From the NCBI RefSeq assembly GCF_001280505.1, contig NZ_LBIO01000057.1:186001-250000 (forward strand): DNA of 64,000 bases. The letters run 5' to 3'. This DNA is from Mangrovimonas sp. TPBH4 (GTDB taxonomy: Bacteria; Bacteroidota; Bacteroidia; Flavobacteriales; Flavobacteriaceae). This document shows positions 1 to 8,858 of the stretch, one piece after another; positions within the stretch are counted from its first letter, which is position 1; each line of letters starts with the position of its first letter. Below the pieces are notes generated by a model. That model searched no databases. It saw only the letters and a list, made by a program, of their open reading frames with translations, and was not told the DNA's origin. The translations under genes and the position numbers were made by a program.

Positions 1-2846
1 ACAATGCCATTTAATACTGCAATTCCGAATAGGGCAATGAAGCCTACACCGGCCGAGATACTGAAAGGAAGTCCTCTTAAGTAAAGTAGAATGACTCCGC
101 CTATGGCAGACATAGGGATAGCACTGTAAATGATCAGGGCTTCCTTAACCGAATCGAAAGCAAAGTAGAGCAGCACGAATATCAAAACAAGTGCAATAGG
201 AACGGCAAACATGAGGCGTTCACGGGCCGTTCTTAGATTTTCAAATTGACCACCATATTCTATGGTGTAGCCCACGGGAAGTTTGATTTGCGCATTAATT
301 AGCTTTTGTACATCTTTTACTACAGATTCAAGGTCTCTGTTTCGCACATTGACTCCTACCACAATCCTTCTTTTTGTGTTGTCGCGTGAAATTTTTGCAG
401 GACCTTTTGTATAATTGATGGTCGCAAATTCACTTAGGGGTAATTGATTGCCGTTTGGTAGTTGAATTGTTGCTGTTTCAATATCTTGAATGTCCCGGTG
501 GTGCTCCTTATCATAGCGGACTACCAAATCAAATTGCTTTTCACCTTCAAAGACTGTACCGGCGGGAGTGCCAGCAAAGCCTGTGGTAACGATATTGTTT
601 AGGTCTGCCACGTTCAATCCGTATTTTGCTATTTTCATCCTATCGTATTTAACAGACATTTGCGGAAGCCCGGCCACTTTCTCAACGGTAATGTCTGAGG
701 CTCCTTCCACATGCTGAATTGTTTTTTCTATTTCCAGAGCCTTTTTATACAAGATGTCGAGATCCTCTCCAAAAATCTTAATGGCCAAGTCGGCCCGTAC
801 ACCTGTAATGAGCTCATTGAAACGCATCTCGATTGGTTGGGTGAACTCAAAATCGACACCCGGTATTTCCGAAAGGGCTTCCTTGAATTTATCGGCCAGT
901 TCATCCTTGGACCCCGCAGAAACCCAATCGCCTTTTGGAATCAGTTTAATGATGACATCGCTTTCTTCCATAGACATGGGGTCTGTAGGGACTTCGGCAG
1001 CCCCAATGCGGCTTACTACCTGTTCCACCTCAGGAAATGTTTTTAATATATTTTCGATACGTGTGGTGATTTGGGTGGTCTTGCTCAGAGAAGTTCCTGT
1101 TTTAAGTACAGGTTGGATAACGAAATCGCCTTCATCTAATGTTGGAACAAATTCGCCGCCCATTTTTGTAAATAGGAAGAACGTCGCGATAAGTAGTGAA
1201 AATGCCAATGTTAGAACCAACTTTCTATTTTTTAGGGCCCAAGCCATGGTGGGTTTGTATTTACTTTCCAGAAAAGAAACGAGACGAGATGAAACGGTAG
1301 TTTTATTGGGATCTGTAGGTTTGATAAATAAGGAAGCCATAACCGGAACATAGGTAAAGCAAAGTAGCATGGCTCCAATTAGGGCAAAGCAAAATACTAG
1401 GGCCATAGGGCGAAACATTTTGCCTTCCACACCAACCAAAGATAAAATAGGTATGAATACAATGATGATGATGAGTTGCCCAAATACAGCTGAATGCATC
1501 ATTTTACTTGCTCCCATGTGAGTGATGTTATCTATAAAATTTTGTTTTTCTGTGTCAGGGATTGATAGTAGTTTACTTCGTTGAGTGGTGATTTTATAAG
1601 CGATATATTCCACTATAATGACAGCCCCATCAATAATAATCCCAAAGTCTATGGCTCCTAGGCTCATTAAATTAGCGTCTACACCAAAGATGTACATCAG
1701 GGAAAGGGCGAAGAGCAGGCACATAGGGATTACTGAAGCAACTACTAATCCAGAGCGAAAATTACCTAGTAATAGGACAACCACAAAAATCACGATCAAA
1801 CAACCCAAGATGAGGTTTTCTGCAATGGTTAAGGTAGTTTTTTCAATAAGCTCACTTCTTTCAAGAAATGGATTGATGCTTATGCCGGGAGGTAGTGTAG
1901 GAGCAATTTGTGCCACGCGTTGCTTTACAGCTTCAATTACCGCTTTGGAATTGGCGCCCTTCAACATCATTACTTGGCCTAATACTTTTTCGCCTTCACC
2001 ATTACCTGTAATTGCTCCAAAACGGGTAGCATGCCCAAATCCTACAGAGGCTACATCCCTAATAAAGATAGGTGTGCCTTCCCTGTTCTCGATCACAATA
2101 TGTTCGATGTCCTGCAATGATTCTACCATGCCTTCACCTCTCACAAAATAGGCTTGGTTTGTTTTTTCGATATATCCACCTCCGGCAATGCTATTGTTTT
2201 TTTCGAGGGCTGTAAACGCTTGCGATAAAGAAATATTTAGGCTTCTTAGTTTCTCAGGGTCTATGGCCACTTCATACTCTTTTAAATAGCCTCCCCAAGT
2301 GTTTACTTCCACAACTCCAGGGATACCCGATAGGTGGCGTTTCACAATCCAATCCTGAATGGTCCTAACATCCGAAAGGGAATATTGGTCTTTGTATTTA
2401 GGATCTACTTCAATTACATATTGATAGATTTCTCCCAATCCAGTGGAGATGGGGCCCATAAAGGGTTTGCCAAACCCTGCGGGGATTTTTTCCTCAGCGG
2501 CCTTAAGTTTTTCAGCAATAAGCTGTCTGGGTAAGTAGGTGCCAATGTTATCCTTGAAAACCACCGTAACCACCGAGAGTCCAAATTTTGAAATAGACCT
2601 GATTTCGTTCACATCAGGGAGATTTGCCATTTCTAGCTCTACGGGATAGGTGAGGAATTTTTCAACGTCCTCGGTGGCCAGATTCCGGGAAGTGGTAATG
2701 ATTTGGACTTGATTGTTGGTAACATCTGGAACGGCACCAATAGGGATTTCTGTTAGCGAATAAATTCCAAACGCAATGATGCCAAAGGAAAACAGCAGTA
2801 CGATTAGTTTATGATGGATACTATAGTGAATGATTTTCTCTAACAT
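1..2846 (-). CDS. CusA/CzcA-family heavy-metal efflux RND transporter, 3' end outside the window
   Basis: Inner-membrane proton-driven pump of the heavy-metal RND family, which expels Cu/Ag or Co/Zn/Cd ions through a periplasmic adaptor and an outer-membrane channel. The reading frame starts [20 protein letters not shown], with the first membrane helix at about residues 10-30, and stays open for about 948 codons to the window edge. Family stretches include [16 protein letters not shown] near residue 40, the periplasmic porter domain with [17 protein letters not shown], and near the edge [20 protein letters not shown], typical of the late transmembrane part. The full protein should be at least 1,030 residues. 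It lies 119 bp downstream of a sensor kinase gene on the same strand. The ion cannot be read from the sequence. The adaptor and outer-membrane genes are probably beyond the left edge. Confidence 0.93.
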   Translation of the reverse strand, partial: MLEKIIHYSIHHKLIVLLFSFGIIAFGIYSLTEIPIGAVPDVTNNQVQIITTSRNLATEDVEKFLTYPVELEMANLPDVNEIRSISKFGLSVVTVVFKDNIGTYLPRQLIAEKLKAAEEKIPAGFGKPFMGPISTGLGEIYQYVIEVDPKYKDQYSLSDVRTIQDWIVKRHLSGIPGVVEVNTWGGYLKEYEVAIDPEKLRSLNISLSQAFTALEKNNSIAGGGYIEKTNQAYFVRGEGMVESLQDIEHIVIENREGTPIFIRDVASVGFGHATRFGAITGNGEGEKVLGQVMMLKGANSKAVIEAVKQRVAQIAPTLPPGISINPFLERSELIEKTTLTIAENLILGCLIVIFVVVLLLGNFRSGLVVASVIPMCLLFALSLMYIFGVDANLMSLGAIDFGIIIDGAVIIVEYIAYKITTQRSKLLSIPDTEKQNFIDNITHMGASKMMHSAVFGQLIIIIVFIPILSLVGVEGKMFRPMALVFCFALIGAMLLCFTYVPVMASLFIKPTDPNKTTVSSRLVSFLESKYKPTMAWALKNRKLVLTLAFSLLIATFFLFTKMGGEFVPTLDEGDFVIQPVLKTGTSLSKTTQITTRIENILKTFPEVEQVVSRIGAAEVPTDPMSMEESDVIIKLIPKGDWVSAGSKDELADKFKEALSEIPGVDFEFTQPIEMRFNELITGVRADLAIKIFGEDLDILYKKALEIEKTIQHVEGASDITVEKVAGLPQMSVKYDRMKIAKYGLNVADLNNIVTTGFAGTPAGTVFEGEKQFDLVVRYDKEHHRDIQDIETATIQLPNGNQLPLSEFATINYTKGPAKISRDNTKRRIVVGVNVRNRDLESVVKDVQKLINAQIKLPVGYTIEYGGQFENLRTARERLMFAVPIALVLIFVLLYFAFDSVKEALIIYSAIPMSAIGGVILLYLRGLPFSISAGVGFIALFGIAVLNGI

Positions 2847-2910
2847 GTAACTGCTTGTTTTAATGCAGCATAAATGTAGAGGAGTAACCTAAAGCCTTGC
2901 TGAGGAGTTT

Positions 2911-2930
2911 CTTAAGATTGGCTTAAGATT
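2911..2930 (-). promoter_or_regulatory. Direct-repeat box upstream of the RND pump gene
   Basis: Two copies of CTTAAGATT stand 11 bp apart start to start (2911-2919 and 2922-2930), in the 119-bp spacer between the kinase and the pump gene, about 65 bp before the pump start. One helical turn between repeats is the layout that OmpR/PhoB-family regulators bind. A matching box lies upstream of the response regulator gene at 5047-5066. Binding by that regulator is inferred. Confidence 0.55.
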
Positions 2931-2965
2931 TTGATTTTCTGAGTGTTTTGGAGGTTTTAGAAGTA

Positions 2966-4336
2966 TTAAAAAAGGATGGTAACTTTGGTTCCTTGGCCAA
3001 GTTCACTTTCTATAGTTAAATCGGCCTGTATGGCATCGGCGCATTTTTTAGCAATGGAGAGTCCAAGGCCATTACCAGCCACTTGTTCGTGATTAAGGGT
3101 TTTCGATCTAAAAAAGCTTTCAAAGGCCTTGTTTAAATCTTCCTTTTTAATGCCTACTCCACAATCGCTAATAATACAGGCCACCCTTTTACCATTAGAA
3201 TGGGCCTTAATTTGAACCGTGGAATTATTGTGCGAATATTTAATGGCATTGCTCAAAATATTGTCGATAATGATCTTGCTGTAATATTGAGGAACCGGCA
3301 ACTCTTCATTGAAGTCCCTTTCGAGGTTTATGGAGATGTTCTTTGCGGTAATGTCTGTTTTATATTTTAAAATGGATTCATTGATAAGAGGAGCTAGGCT
3401 TACTTTTGCATTAGCCTGTATGGTGGATGAGGTTTCTGAATGGGCGATATGTAAAAGTTGCTCTAGGGTGGAGGTGATTTTTTCAATTTCTTTGAGGCCG
3501 AACTTAATTTTTTCCTCATATTCCTCCTGAGTTCTGGGTTTTCTGATGAGCACTTCTAAGGTTCCTCTTAAGGCGGCTAAGGGAGTTCTGAGTTCGTGCG
3601 AGGCATCTGATGTGAACTGTTTTTCTCTTTCCAAAGCTTTTTCTATACGTTCGAGCAGGGCATTGAAGCCAGTTGCGAGCATATAAATTTCATCTTGGTT
3701 TTGGGGAGGCGTTACCCTTTCCTTTAAGTTGTCTTTGGAAATGTGCGTAATGGTTTTGGTAATTTCCTGAATGGGAATGATACTTCTTCCCGCTAAGAAC
3801 CGAGAGGTATAATACAGTCCTATAAGCACGATTAAAAAGGAAATCAATAAGATGTTTCTTAGCTGTTGAATGACGGAATACGCAGCCTCGGATGACATGG
3901 CTGCCAAGATGTATCCCTGGATTTTTCCGTTTTTTTCTACAGGAATTTGCACCTGCCTGATCTTACGGTCATTTAATTTTGTGTTGAAATGCCCTCCAAA
4001 TTCTATGTCCTTAAAAGGAAGTTGTGCCCCTTTAAGATTGGGAGACTTATCCATCAAGCCACCTTCCTTGTTGATCAATTGAATAAAGACGGGATTTACC
4101 TGTAGTTCTCGGTGTTCCCGTTCTTCCCATTCGGCTTTATTGATGAAGTGAATGCTATCCCCAATCGTTTTAATTTCTCCAGCATGTTTTTCAGCCTCGT
4201 AAGATAGATCGCTATCTAGATTTCCAAGAACAGCACCTTTTACTACAAAGAATATGGCACTAAAGATCACGATCATGATTAAGGCCGTGGCCACCATGTA
4301 ATGCAGTGCAATTCTATTCTTAAAATTTAAATTCAT
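2966..4336 (-). CDS. Sensor histidine kinase of a metal-efflux two-component system
   Basis: Membrane-bound sensor kinase of 456 residues. A first transmembrane helix spans about residues 13-34, followed by a periplasmic sensor region of about 125 residues, a second helix at about 161-178 and a HAMP segment. The dimerisation and phosphoacceptor domain carries SDASHELRTPLAALRG with His247. The C-terminal ATPase domain has an N-box near DNILSNAIKYSHNN, a DCGVGI G1 box and GNGLGLSIAKK. The size and layout match CusS/CzcS-like kinases. It overlaps the response regulator gene by 4 bp (ATGA), so the two are translationally coupled, and the RND pump follows on the same strand. Metal sensing is inferred from that neighbour; no obvious metal-binding cluster is visible in the sensor region. 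Confidence 0.93.
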   Translation of the reverse strand: MNLNFKNRIALHYMVATALIMIVIFSAIFFVVKGAVLGNLDSDLSYEAEKHAGEIKTIGDSIHFINKAEWEEREHRELQVNPVFIQLINKEGGLMDKSPNLKGAQLPFKDIEFGGHFNTKLNDRKIRQVQIPVEKNGKIQGYILAAMSSEAAYSVIQQLRNILLISFLIVLIGLYYTSRFLAGRSIIPIQEITKTITHISKDNLKERVTPPQNQDEIYMLATGFNALLERIEKALEREKQFTSDASHELRTPLAALRGTLEVLIRKPRTQEEYEEKIKFGLKEIEKITSTLEQLLHIAHSETSSTIQANAKVSLAPLINESILKYKTDITAKNISINLERDFNEELPVPQYYSKIIIDNILSNAIKYSHNNSTVQIKAHSNGKRVACIISDCGVGIKKEDLNKAFESFFRSKTLNHEQVAGNGLGLSIAKKCADAIQADLTIESELGQGTKVTILF

Positions 4337-5001
4337 AATTCCTTTGCGATATAACCAACTCCCCGTACGGTTTGGATATAATTCTCTTCATCGGTCAACA
4401 TGAGCTTTTTTCTCAAGGCATTTATATAAACATCAATAACCCCTGTGTTATATTCAAAATGAATGTCCCATACACTTTCTATAATACGGGTTCTTCGGCA
4501 TACCTTATCTTTGTTTCTTAAGAGGAATTCCAAAAGGGCAAATTCCTTTTGGGTAAGATGTATTTCCTCTTCATTTTTAAATACTTGATGGGTGTCTATG
4601 TTCAGTTTAATATTTCCTAAGCTGAAAGTAGAGTGGTTGCCCGATTTGGGCCGTAATTGTACCCTGATGCGTTCCAGTAATTCTTCAAAATGAAAGGGTT
4701 TTTTTATGTAGTCGTTGGCTCCAGATTGCAATCCAAAAATAGTGTCGTCCAAGGTGTCCTTGGCCGTCAATAAAATAATAGGGGTAGAAGGAAACTCTTT
4801 GCGGTACTGTCTGCAAATTTCAATGCCACTCAACCCTGGGAGCATCCAGTCCAAGAGCAGAAGATCATACGCTCCAGATAAGGCCAAATCCAGTCCCGAT
4901 TTACCATTGTCGGTTACATCCACAGCAAAAGCTTCCTCTTCCAGGCCTTGTTTTAAGAAGGAGGCAATTCCAGGTTCGTCTTCGACTACTAGTATTCTCA
5001 T
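4333..5001 (-). CDS. OmpR-family response regulator, probable activator of the RND pump
   Basis: Response regulator of 222 residues. The receiver domain (about 1-118) has the acidic pair E7/D8, phosphoacceptor Asp51 in LLLLDWMLPG, Thr79 and Lys101 in IKKPF. The C-terminal winged-helix DNA-binding domain (about 125-220) ends with VWDIHFEYNTGVIDVYINAL and the VRGVGY turn typical of OmpR/PhoB proteins. It is the first gene of the regulator-kinase-pump run. A direct-repeat box 45 bp before its start matches one before the pump gene, which suggests positive autoregulation and direct control of efflux. A possible -7 element lies very close to the start codon, so the transcript leader may be very short. 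Confidence 0.94.
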   Translation of the reverse strand: MRILVVEDEPGIASFLKQGLEEEAFAVDVTDNGKSGLDLALSGAYDLLLLDWMLPGLSGIEICRQYRKEFPSTPIILLTAKDTLDDTIFGLQSGANDYIKKPFHFEELLERIRVQLRPKSGNHSTFSLGNIKLNIDTHQVFKNEEEIHLTQKEFALLEFLLRNKDKVCRRTRIIESVWDIHFEYNTGVIDVYINALRKKLMLTDEENYIQTVRGVGYIAKEL

Positions 5002-5455
5002 AATACAAAGATGCTTTGTGTTTTATAAAGTGTTTATTAGGTTCGTCTTAAGATTTGCTTAAAATCTCGATTGTTTTAAACCTTTTATTTCCTTCTCAAA
5101 ATTTTGAGTACACGATTATAGATAATCTCAAAGTCCACGTGTTTTCGCCATTTTAAGGATTGTATGCTCAAGGTATCGAAGTTTTTCATCTCTATGTTAA
5201 CCAGTGTTCGATTTTCCAATCAACAATATGCGTACGCATTGTTGGTTTAAAGATAGTTAATGAGAACCAATTTTCCCTATTGAAGTTTAGTTGTAACCCA
5301 ATAAAAAGAAAAAGCAGTCCAGTTCCTTGGTGGGGTATAAATGACATTTCCGTTTGCAGGTATAGGTGATTTTTTTAATCATATTCCTCCTTCAATTATT
5401 TTAACAAAATTCTTATCTTTATATGAATAAACGTTCACTGTAAAACTCTGTAAAT
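5002..5455. other. 454-bp divergent spacer with a regulator box and two palindromes
   Basis: Separates the response regulator (minus) from the VOC lipoprotein gene (plus). It holds the regulator direct repeat at 5047-5066, a perfect 14-bp palindrome CTCAAAATTTTGAG at 5095-5108 and an imperfect palindrome centred on ATGCGTACGCAT at 5221-5244. Near the right end, TATCTTTA (5414-5421) is close to the Bacteroidota -7 element for the downstream gene. No convincing coding region is present. Confidence 0.5.
5047..5066 (-). promoter_or_regulatory. Direct-repeat box upstream of the response regulator gene
   Basis: CTTAAGATT at 5047-5055 and CTTAAAATC at 5058-5066 repeat with an 11-bp period, as in the box at 2911-2930. 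It sits 46-65 bp before the regulator start codon. It is the likely autoregulatory site of the OmpR-family regulator; that link is inferred from the shared motif and spacing. Confidence 0.55.
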
Positions 5456-6313
5456 ATGAAAGTTAGTCAAAATGGAATCCCCAAATTAATTGCCCTCTTG
5501 TTTTTGTTTTTTACGTTTTCATGCGATCAGACGGAGTATCCTACTTTGTCCTCCACTGATTCAATCCAATACAATCACGGTCAGATTGTTTGGCATGATT
5601 TGATCACTCCGAACCCAAAGCAAGCTATGGATTTTTATTCCAGTCTATTTGGATGGACCTACAAGTCGCTTGGAACCGATGACATGGCTTACCATGTCAT
5701 TTATAGCGGAGGCCATGCTATTGGCGGTATTATTCCTTTAAATGTATCAACGCATCCTTCTGGGGAATGGCTAAGTTCTGTTTCAGTGACCGATGTTGAC
5801 AAAGCGGTTGAATACAATACAGCCAAAGGAGGAAAGACCTTATTTAAACCTTCCAATTTTAAAGGGAGAGGTCGATCTGCCCTGGTTCAAGATCCACAGG
5901 GTGCTTATATTGCTTACGTGCATTCTGAGACTGGAGACCCTCAATTTCAAGTAGCCAATAATTCATGGCTTTGGAACGAGCTTTGGACCAATGACATTTC
6001 AGGCTCTCTAGGATATTATAAGGGGGTAGCTCCCTATGCGGCTGTGGAGAACAATGAAGAGAAGGTGCCTTATTTCATCTTGAAATCAGGAGACCAAAAG
6101 CTGTGCGGTGTAATGAAGAATCCGGTTGAAAATATGAGGTCTGCCTGGTTGCCTTACATTAAAGTAGTAGATGTAGAGAGTGTTACTACGAAGGCCACTT
6201 CTTTGGGTGCCAAAATAATGCTTGAACCTCAAGATAATATTAGAAATGGTACTGTTGCCATTATCCAAGATCCTAACGGGGCTCCTTTTGCCATTCAAAT
6301 CTGGAATCAATAA
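5456..6313 (+). CDS. Lipoprotein with two VOC (glyoxalase/bleomycin-resistance-like) domains
   Basis: Exported lipoprotein of 285 residues. The signal peptide ends in a lipobox with Cys23 (FFTFSC). Two vicinal-oxygen-chelate modules follow: about residues 40-160, starting GQIVWHDLITPNPKQAMDFY and ending DPQGAYIAYV, and about 165-283, ending DPNGAPFAIQIW. The pattern matches the VOC proteins annotated as CFP30B/27 kDa antigen-like. VOC folds include glyoxalases, dioxygenases and resistance proteins, so no reaction can be assigned. An attached lipid anchor is unusual for this fold and places it in the periplasm or outer membrane. A small lipoprotein gene follows 17 bp downstream and may be cotranscribed. 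Confidence 0.82.
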   Translation: MKVSQNGIPKLIALLFLFFTFSCDQTEYPTLSSTDSIQYNHGQIVWHDLITPNPKQAMDFYSSLFGWTYKSLGTDDMAYHVIYSGGHAIGGIIPLNVSTHPSGEWLSSVSVTDVDKAVEYNTAKGGKTLFKPSNFKGRGRSALVQDPQGAYIAYVHSETGDPQFQVANNSWLWNELWTNDISGSLGYYKGVAPYAAVENNEEKVPYFILKSGDQKLCGVMKNPVENMRSAWLPYIKVVDVESVTTKATSLGAKIMLEPQDNIRNGTVAIIQDPNGAPFAIQIWNQ

Positions 6314-6330
6314 CATTAAAACTCCTTAAA

Positions 6331-6501
6331 ATGAAAATAAAAAAATCCTTATTCGTAATCGTAGCTGTTTTTTTTCTATTCCTTTTGGCCGCATGTGGCT
6401 CTGCCCATACCAACGTGGGTGTTGACATGCGCTTCGGTCCTAATGGACCCCATGTATCACCTCATGTAGGTGTGGATTTTTATGGGGGTGGACGCCATTG
6501 A
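6331..6501 (+). CDS. Very small lipoprotein, 56 residues, unknown function
   Basis: A short gene starting 17 bp after the VOC lipoprotein gene. Residues 1-22 form a clear lipoprotein signal, MKIKKSLFVIVAVFF followed by LFLLAAC with Cys22. The mature part has only about 35 residues and is rich in Gly, His and Pro: a segment near VGVDMRFGPNGPHVSPHVGV, then DFYGGGRH at the end. I do not recognise a family, although short GPNGPHV-type lipoproteins seem familiar in this phylum. The signal and lipobox make a chance reading frame unlikely. The His-rich tail could bind metal, but this is speculation. No terminator for the plus strand is evident just after it. Confidence 0.72.
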   Translation: MKIKKSLFVIVAVFFLFLLAACGSAHTNVGVDMRFGPNGPHVSPHVGVDFYGGGRH

Positions 6502-6611
6502 TGTATTTTGACAGTTATAGATAGAAATTCCCTTCAATGACTGTTAACCTGTCGAAGGAAAATGATGTGTTTTTTTCATATCGAAGTGCATATTTGATAA
6601 ATATTTTAGAT

Positions 6612-6654
6612 AAAAAAACAAAGAGGCTGACATGACTTTTCATGCAGTCTCTTT
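6612..6654 (-). terminator. Rho-independent terminator of the MBL-fold hydrolase gene
   Basis: On the minus strand a stem AAAGAGACTGCATG pairs with CATGTCAGCCTCTTT (one G-U pair and one bulge) around a short loop, and a run of seven T follows (6612-6618). It lies 50 bp past the stop of the hydrolase gene. Confidence 0.75.
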
Positions 6655-6703
6655 TGGAATATTAGGGTAATTGAAAATTATGTTCAGCAGTTTGCAATGG
6701 GCC

Positions 6704-7738
6704 TTATTTCCACCAAATTGTATTCTCATGATTTTTATAATCGACCAATTCACCCAATTTTGGATGGATATGGGCACTCTTGTTGCCTTGTGCAGCATCT
6801 AAAAAAGCTTCTATGGGTTCTTGCCAACTGTGCTGCGCCAAGGAAAAACCTGCCCAGTGCACAGGCATGATGCATTGTACTTTTGCATCCAGGGCCGCCT
6901 GTACACTTTCTTCGGGAAACATATGAATAAGGTGCCAATTATGATTGTATTGGCCGCACTCCATAAACCCAAAATCGAAAGGTCCCAAACGTTTGCCAAT
7001 CTCCTTAAAGTGTTTGCCGTAGCCACCATCGCCAGAAAACCATACGTTTTCATGAGGTGTTTTAAAGGCCCATCCTCCCCACAGGGATTTGGCCCTGTCG
7101 GTAAGTCCTCTACCTGAAAAGTGGCGGGTAGGAGTAAAGGAGATATCGATCCCTTCAAAGGAACTTTTTTCCCACCAATCGAATTCGGTGATTTGATCAT
7201 TAGGAACTCCCCATTTCTCCAAATGACGCCCCACCCCCAAGGCCACATAAAACTGTTTCACCTTTGACCTCAGTTTTCTGATGCTTTTATAGTCTAAATG
7301 ATCGTAATGGTCGTGGGTTATCAACACAAGGTCAATCTCTGGGAATTCTTCAATCAGGTCCAAGGTGTTTTTGCTAAATCTTTTTACAGGAAAGGGCGCA
7401 ATTGGTGCTGCATCTGGTCCTAACATGGGATCAATCAGTAGGGTTTTTCCCAGCATGCGCATTAAGACCACGGAGTGGCCGTACCAAATAAATTTGGTGC
7501 CATCCGAAGCGGAAAGGAACTGTTCCTTGTCAAACCTTTCTATTGGGAGCGGCATTTTTGGTTCACGATTCAGCTTTTTGAAAAACTGTTTGTAAAGTAA
7601 CTTTGGAAGGTTTTGGATGCTGATTGACATCGAGGTTGCCTCCAAGTTTTGAAATTTGTCCTTGCGCCAATTGGGGCTTTTGGCATATTTGGTTAAATGG
7701 TCGTTGCTGGGTTTTTCTCCGTAATGCTTCTTGTTCAT
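6704..7738 (-). CDS. MBL-fold metal-dependent hydrolase, NAPE-PLD/UlaG-like
   Basis: Metallo-beta-lactamase-fold hydrolase of 344 residues. The dinuclear metal site is visible: HDHYDH at 142-147 (the HxHxDH motif), the later His in TPTRHFSGRG, the Asp in WFSGDGGYG and the last His in MPVHWAG. The order and the WYGHSVVL and GGWAF stretches resemble the bacterial NAPE-PLD-like/RomA group rather than classic beta-lactamases. The usual length of that group is 320-370 residues. No convincing signal peptide is present; the N-terminal 40 residues are polar, so it may be cytoplasmic. The substrate is unknown; phosphodiester or phospholipid-type substrates are possible. It is transcribed alone with its own terminator. 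Confidence 0.85.
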   Translation of the reverse strand: MNKKHYGEKPSNDHLTKYAKSPNWRKDKFQNLEATSMSISIQNLPKLLYKQFFKKLNREPKMPLPIERFDKEQFLSASDGTKFIWYGHSVVLMRMLGKTLLIDPMLGPDAAPIAPFPVKRFSKNTLDLIEEFPEIDLVLITHDHYDHLDYKSIRKLRSKVKQFYVALGVGRHLEKWGVPNDQITEFDWWEKSSFEGIDISFTPTRHFSGRGLTDRAKSLWGGWAFKTPHENVWFSGDGGYGKHFKEIGKRLGPFDFGFMECGQYNHNWHLIHMFPEESVQAALDAKVQCIMPVHWAGFSLAQHSWQEPIEAFLDAAQGNKSAHIHPKLGELVDYKNHENTIWWK

Positions 7739-7932
7739 TGTTGTGTTTTTGCTACTAAACTCCCTTGTATTTGGTTTTATTGGAAAGTATTGTGTTTTAT
7801 TGGGCTACATCATATGTTACCCTAAAATGTGTTAACTACTAAAATCACGTAAAATTAGAATTTATATGTGATATTTTTTAGTCGTGGTAGCCATTAAATA
7901 TTTTGCTTTTAGTTGGAATTGAATAAAAGTAT

Positions 7933-7969
7933 CATTGCGTTAAATTTCAGTTTGAAATCCAACGCAATG
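7933..7969 (-). terminator. Hairpin downstream of the PrcB-like lipoprotein gene
   Basis: Perfect 9-bp outer arms CATTGCGTT/AACGCAATG enclose a second 6-bp stem ATTTCA/TGAAAT. On the minus strand the stem is followed by ATACTTTTATT, a weak T-rich tail. Position 25 bp after the stop at 7995 suggests a terminator or a 3' stabiliser. Confidence 0.5.
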
Positions 7970-7994
7970 AACTATGATAGCTGTAAGAAGTGGT

Positions 7995-8450
7995 TTATTG
8001 AAATACAATTGGCAAATTGGAAATTGGAATTTTAACAATGAGAAAAGGTTGTGTCATTACAGTAGTTGCAATATCGTCGGCACCTATAGTGTGTACCCTA
8101 AATAGGATGTTTTCGGGGGTGGTAGTCATATTAAATTCAAGACTATAGCCTCCATTAGTAAGGACTTCGCTAAATACGGCAATTACTAAGTATTGAGAAA
8201 AATCAATATCTGTTTCCGAAAAATTATCTGAAACATTATTTACAGAATTCATTTGGGCTAATAGAATTTTCCAGGCTCTTTCATTGGTAATAATTGTTTT
8301 CTGTTCTACTATTCCTTCAGCTCCAGCCCCATAAAGTTGGTCTTTAGCAATCAAGTCTGGTTCAATGTCTATCATGTTAACTTGGCTATCAGTGGGTTCG
8401 CAGTTCAAAATGAATATAGACAATAAAATAATTAAAGCATTTGTTCTCAT
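7995..8450 (-). CDS. Small lipoprotein with a PrcB-type C-terminal domain
   Basis: Protein of 151 residues with a lipoprotein signal (MRTNALIILLSIFILNC, Cys17). The mature part has the pattern of the PrcB C-terminal domain: NERAWKILLAQMN near residue 57, a strand with YLVIAVFSEVLTNGGYSLEF near 90, and TQPFLIVKIPISNLPIVF at the very end. In Treponema, PrcB is an accessory lipoprotein of the dentilisin protease complex, but the domain is widespread as single lipoproteins with no protease beside them, as here. No function can be assigned beyond an exported accessory protein. It stands alone, with a hairpin downstream. Confidence 0.65.
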   Translation of the reverse strand: MRTNALIILLSIFILNCEPTDSQVNMIDIEPDLIAKDQLYGAGAEGIVEQKTIITNERAWKILLAQMNSVNNVSDNFSETDIDFSQYLVIAVFSEVLTNGGYSLEFNMTTTPENILFRVHTIGADDIATTVMTQPFLIVKIPISNLPIVFQ

Positions 8451-8858
8451 GGTTTTATGGTTTTTTGATTAATGATGAACCGTTCAAAATAATTGTTTTT
8501 GAATGTTTAGAACCTATGAATGCTTATAACCTAGAAGCGTGTAGTTTTGTTAAGGTGTCAATCTTTATGAAGCAGTTATTCTTAACTTTTCTTGTCTGTG
8601 AATAATTTGTAAAAGACTGATTATGCGTAAGGTGGTTTAAAGTTACGATATAAAAATGGTAAAATGAACGATTTTTTATCTTATATGCAGTCCGAACCCT
8701 TTGGTTCAGTTTTTGAAGTTATCGTGAATGTCCGAAGGACATTTGCTTAAGTAGGAGCGTTAGTGCATCCACTAGCTTAAGACTTGAATTCTAAATAAAA
8801 AATCCAGTTTCACGCTATTTTCTGCTTGAAACTGGATTTAATATGTATTGAGTGTTTT
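8451..8858. other. 408-bp spacer with a short palindrome and a terminator
   Basis: No coding region is convincing. It contains a 7-bp inverted repeat AATGTCC/GGACATT with a 3-base loop (8727-8743), two CTTAAG sites flanking a partly self-complementary stretch (8744-8781), and the sulfatase terminator at 8800-8839. The middle block differs in character from the AT-rich flanks and could be the remnant of a repeat element. Confidence 0.4.
8791..8839 (-). terminator. Rho-independent terminator of the sulfatase gene
   Basis: A perfect 13-bp stem, AAATCCAGTTTCA (8800-8812) with TGAAACTGGATTT (8827-8839), has a 14-base loop. On the minus strand it is followed by TTTTATTTAG. It starts 20 bp after the sulfatase stop codon. 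Confidence 0.8.

Noticed and set aside
4155..4170. Near match to the LacI-type motif (CAATCGTTTT) in the histidine kinase gene
   Set aside because: It has one mismatch, lies deep in a coding region away from the xylan locus, and such hits are expected by chance.
5160..5369. Possible 69-codon gene in the spacer before the VOC lipoprotein gene
   Set aside because: No signal peptide, no domain, unusual residue use for this genome and a palindrome runs through it.
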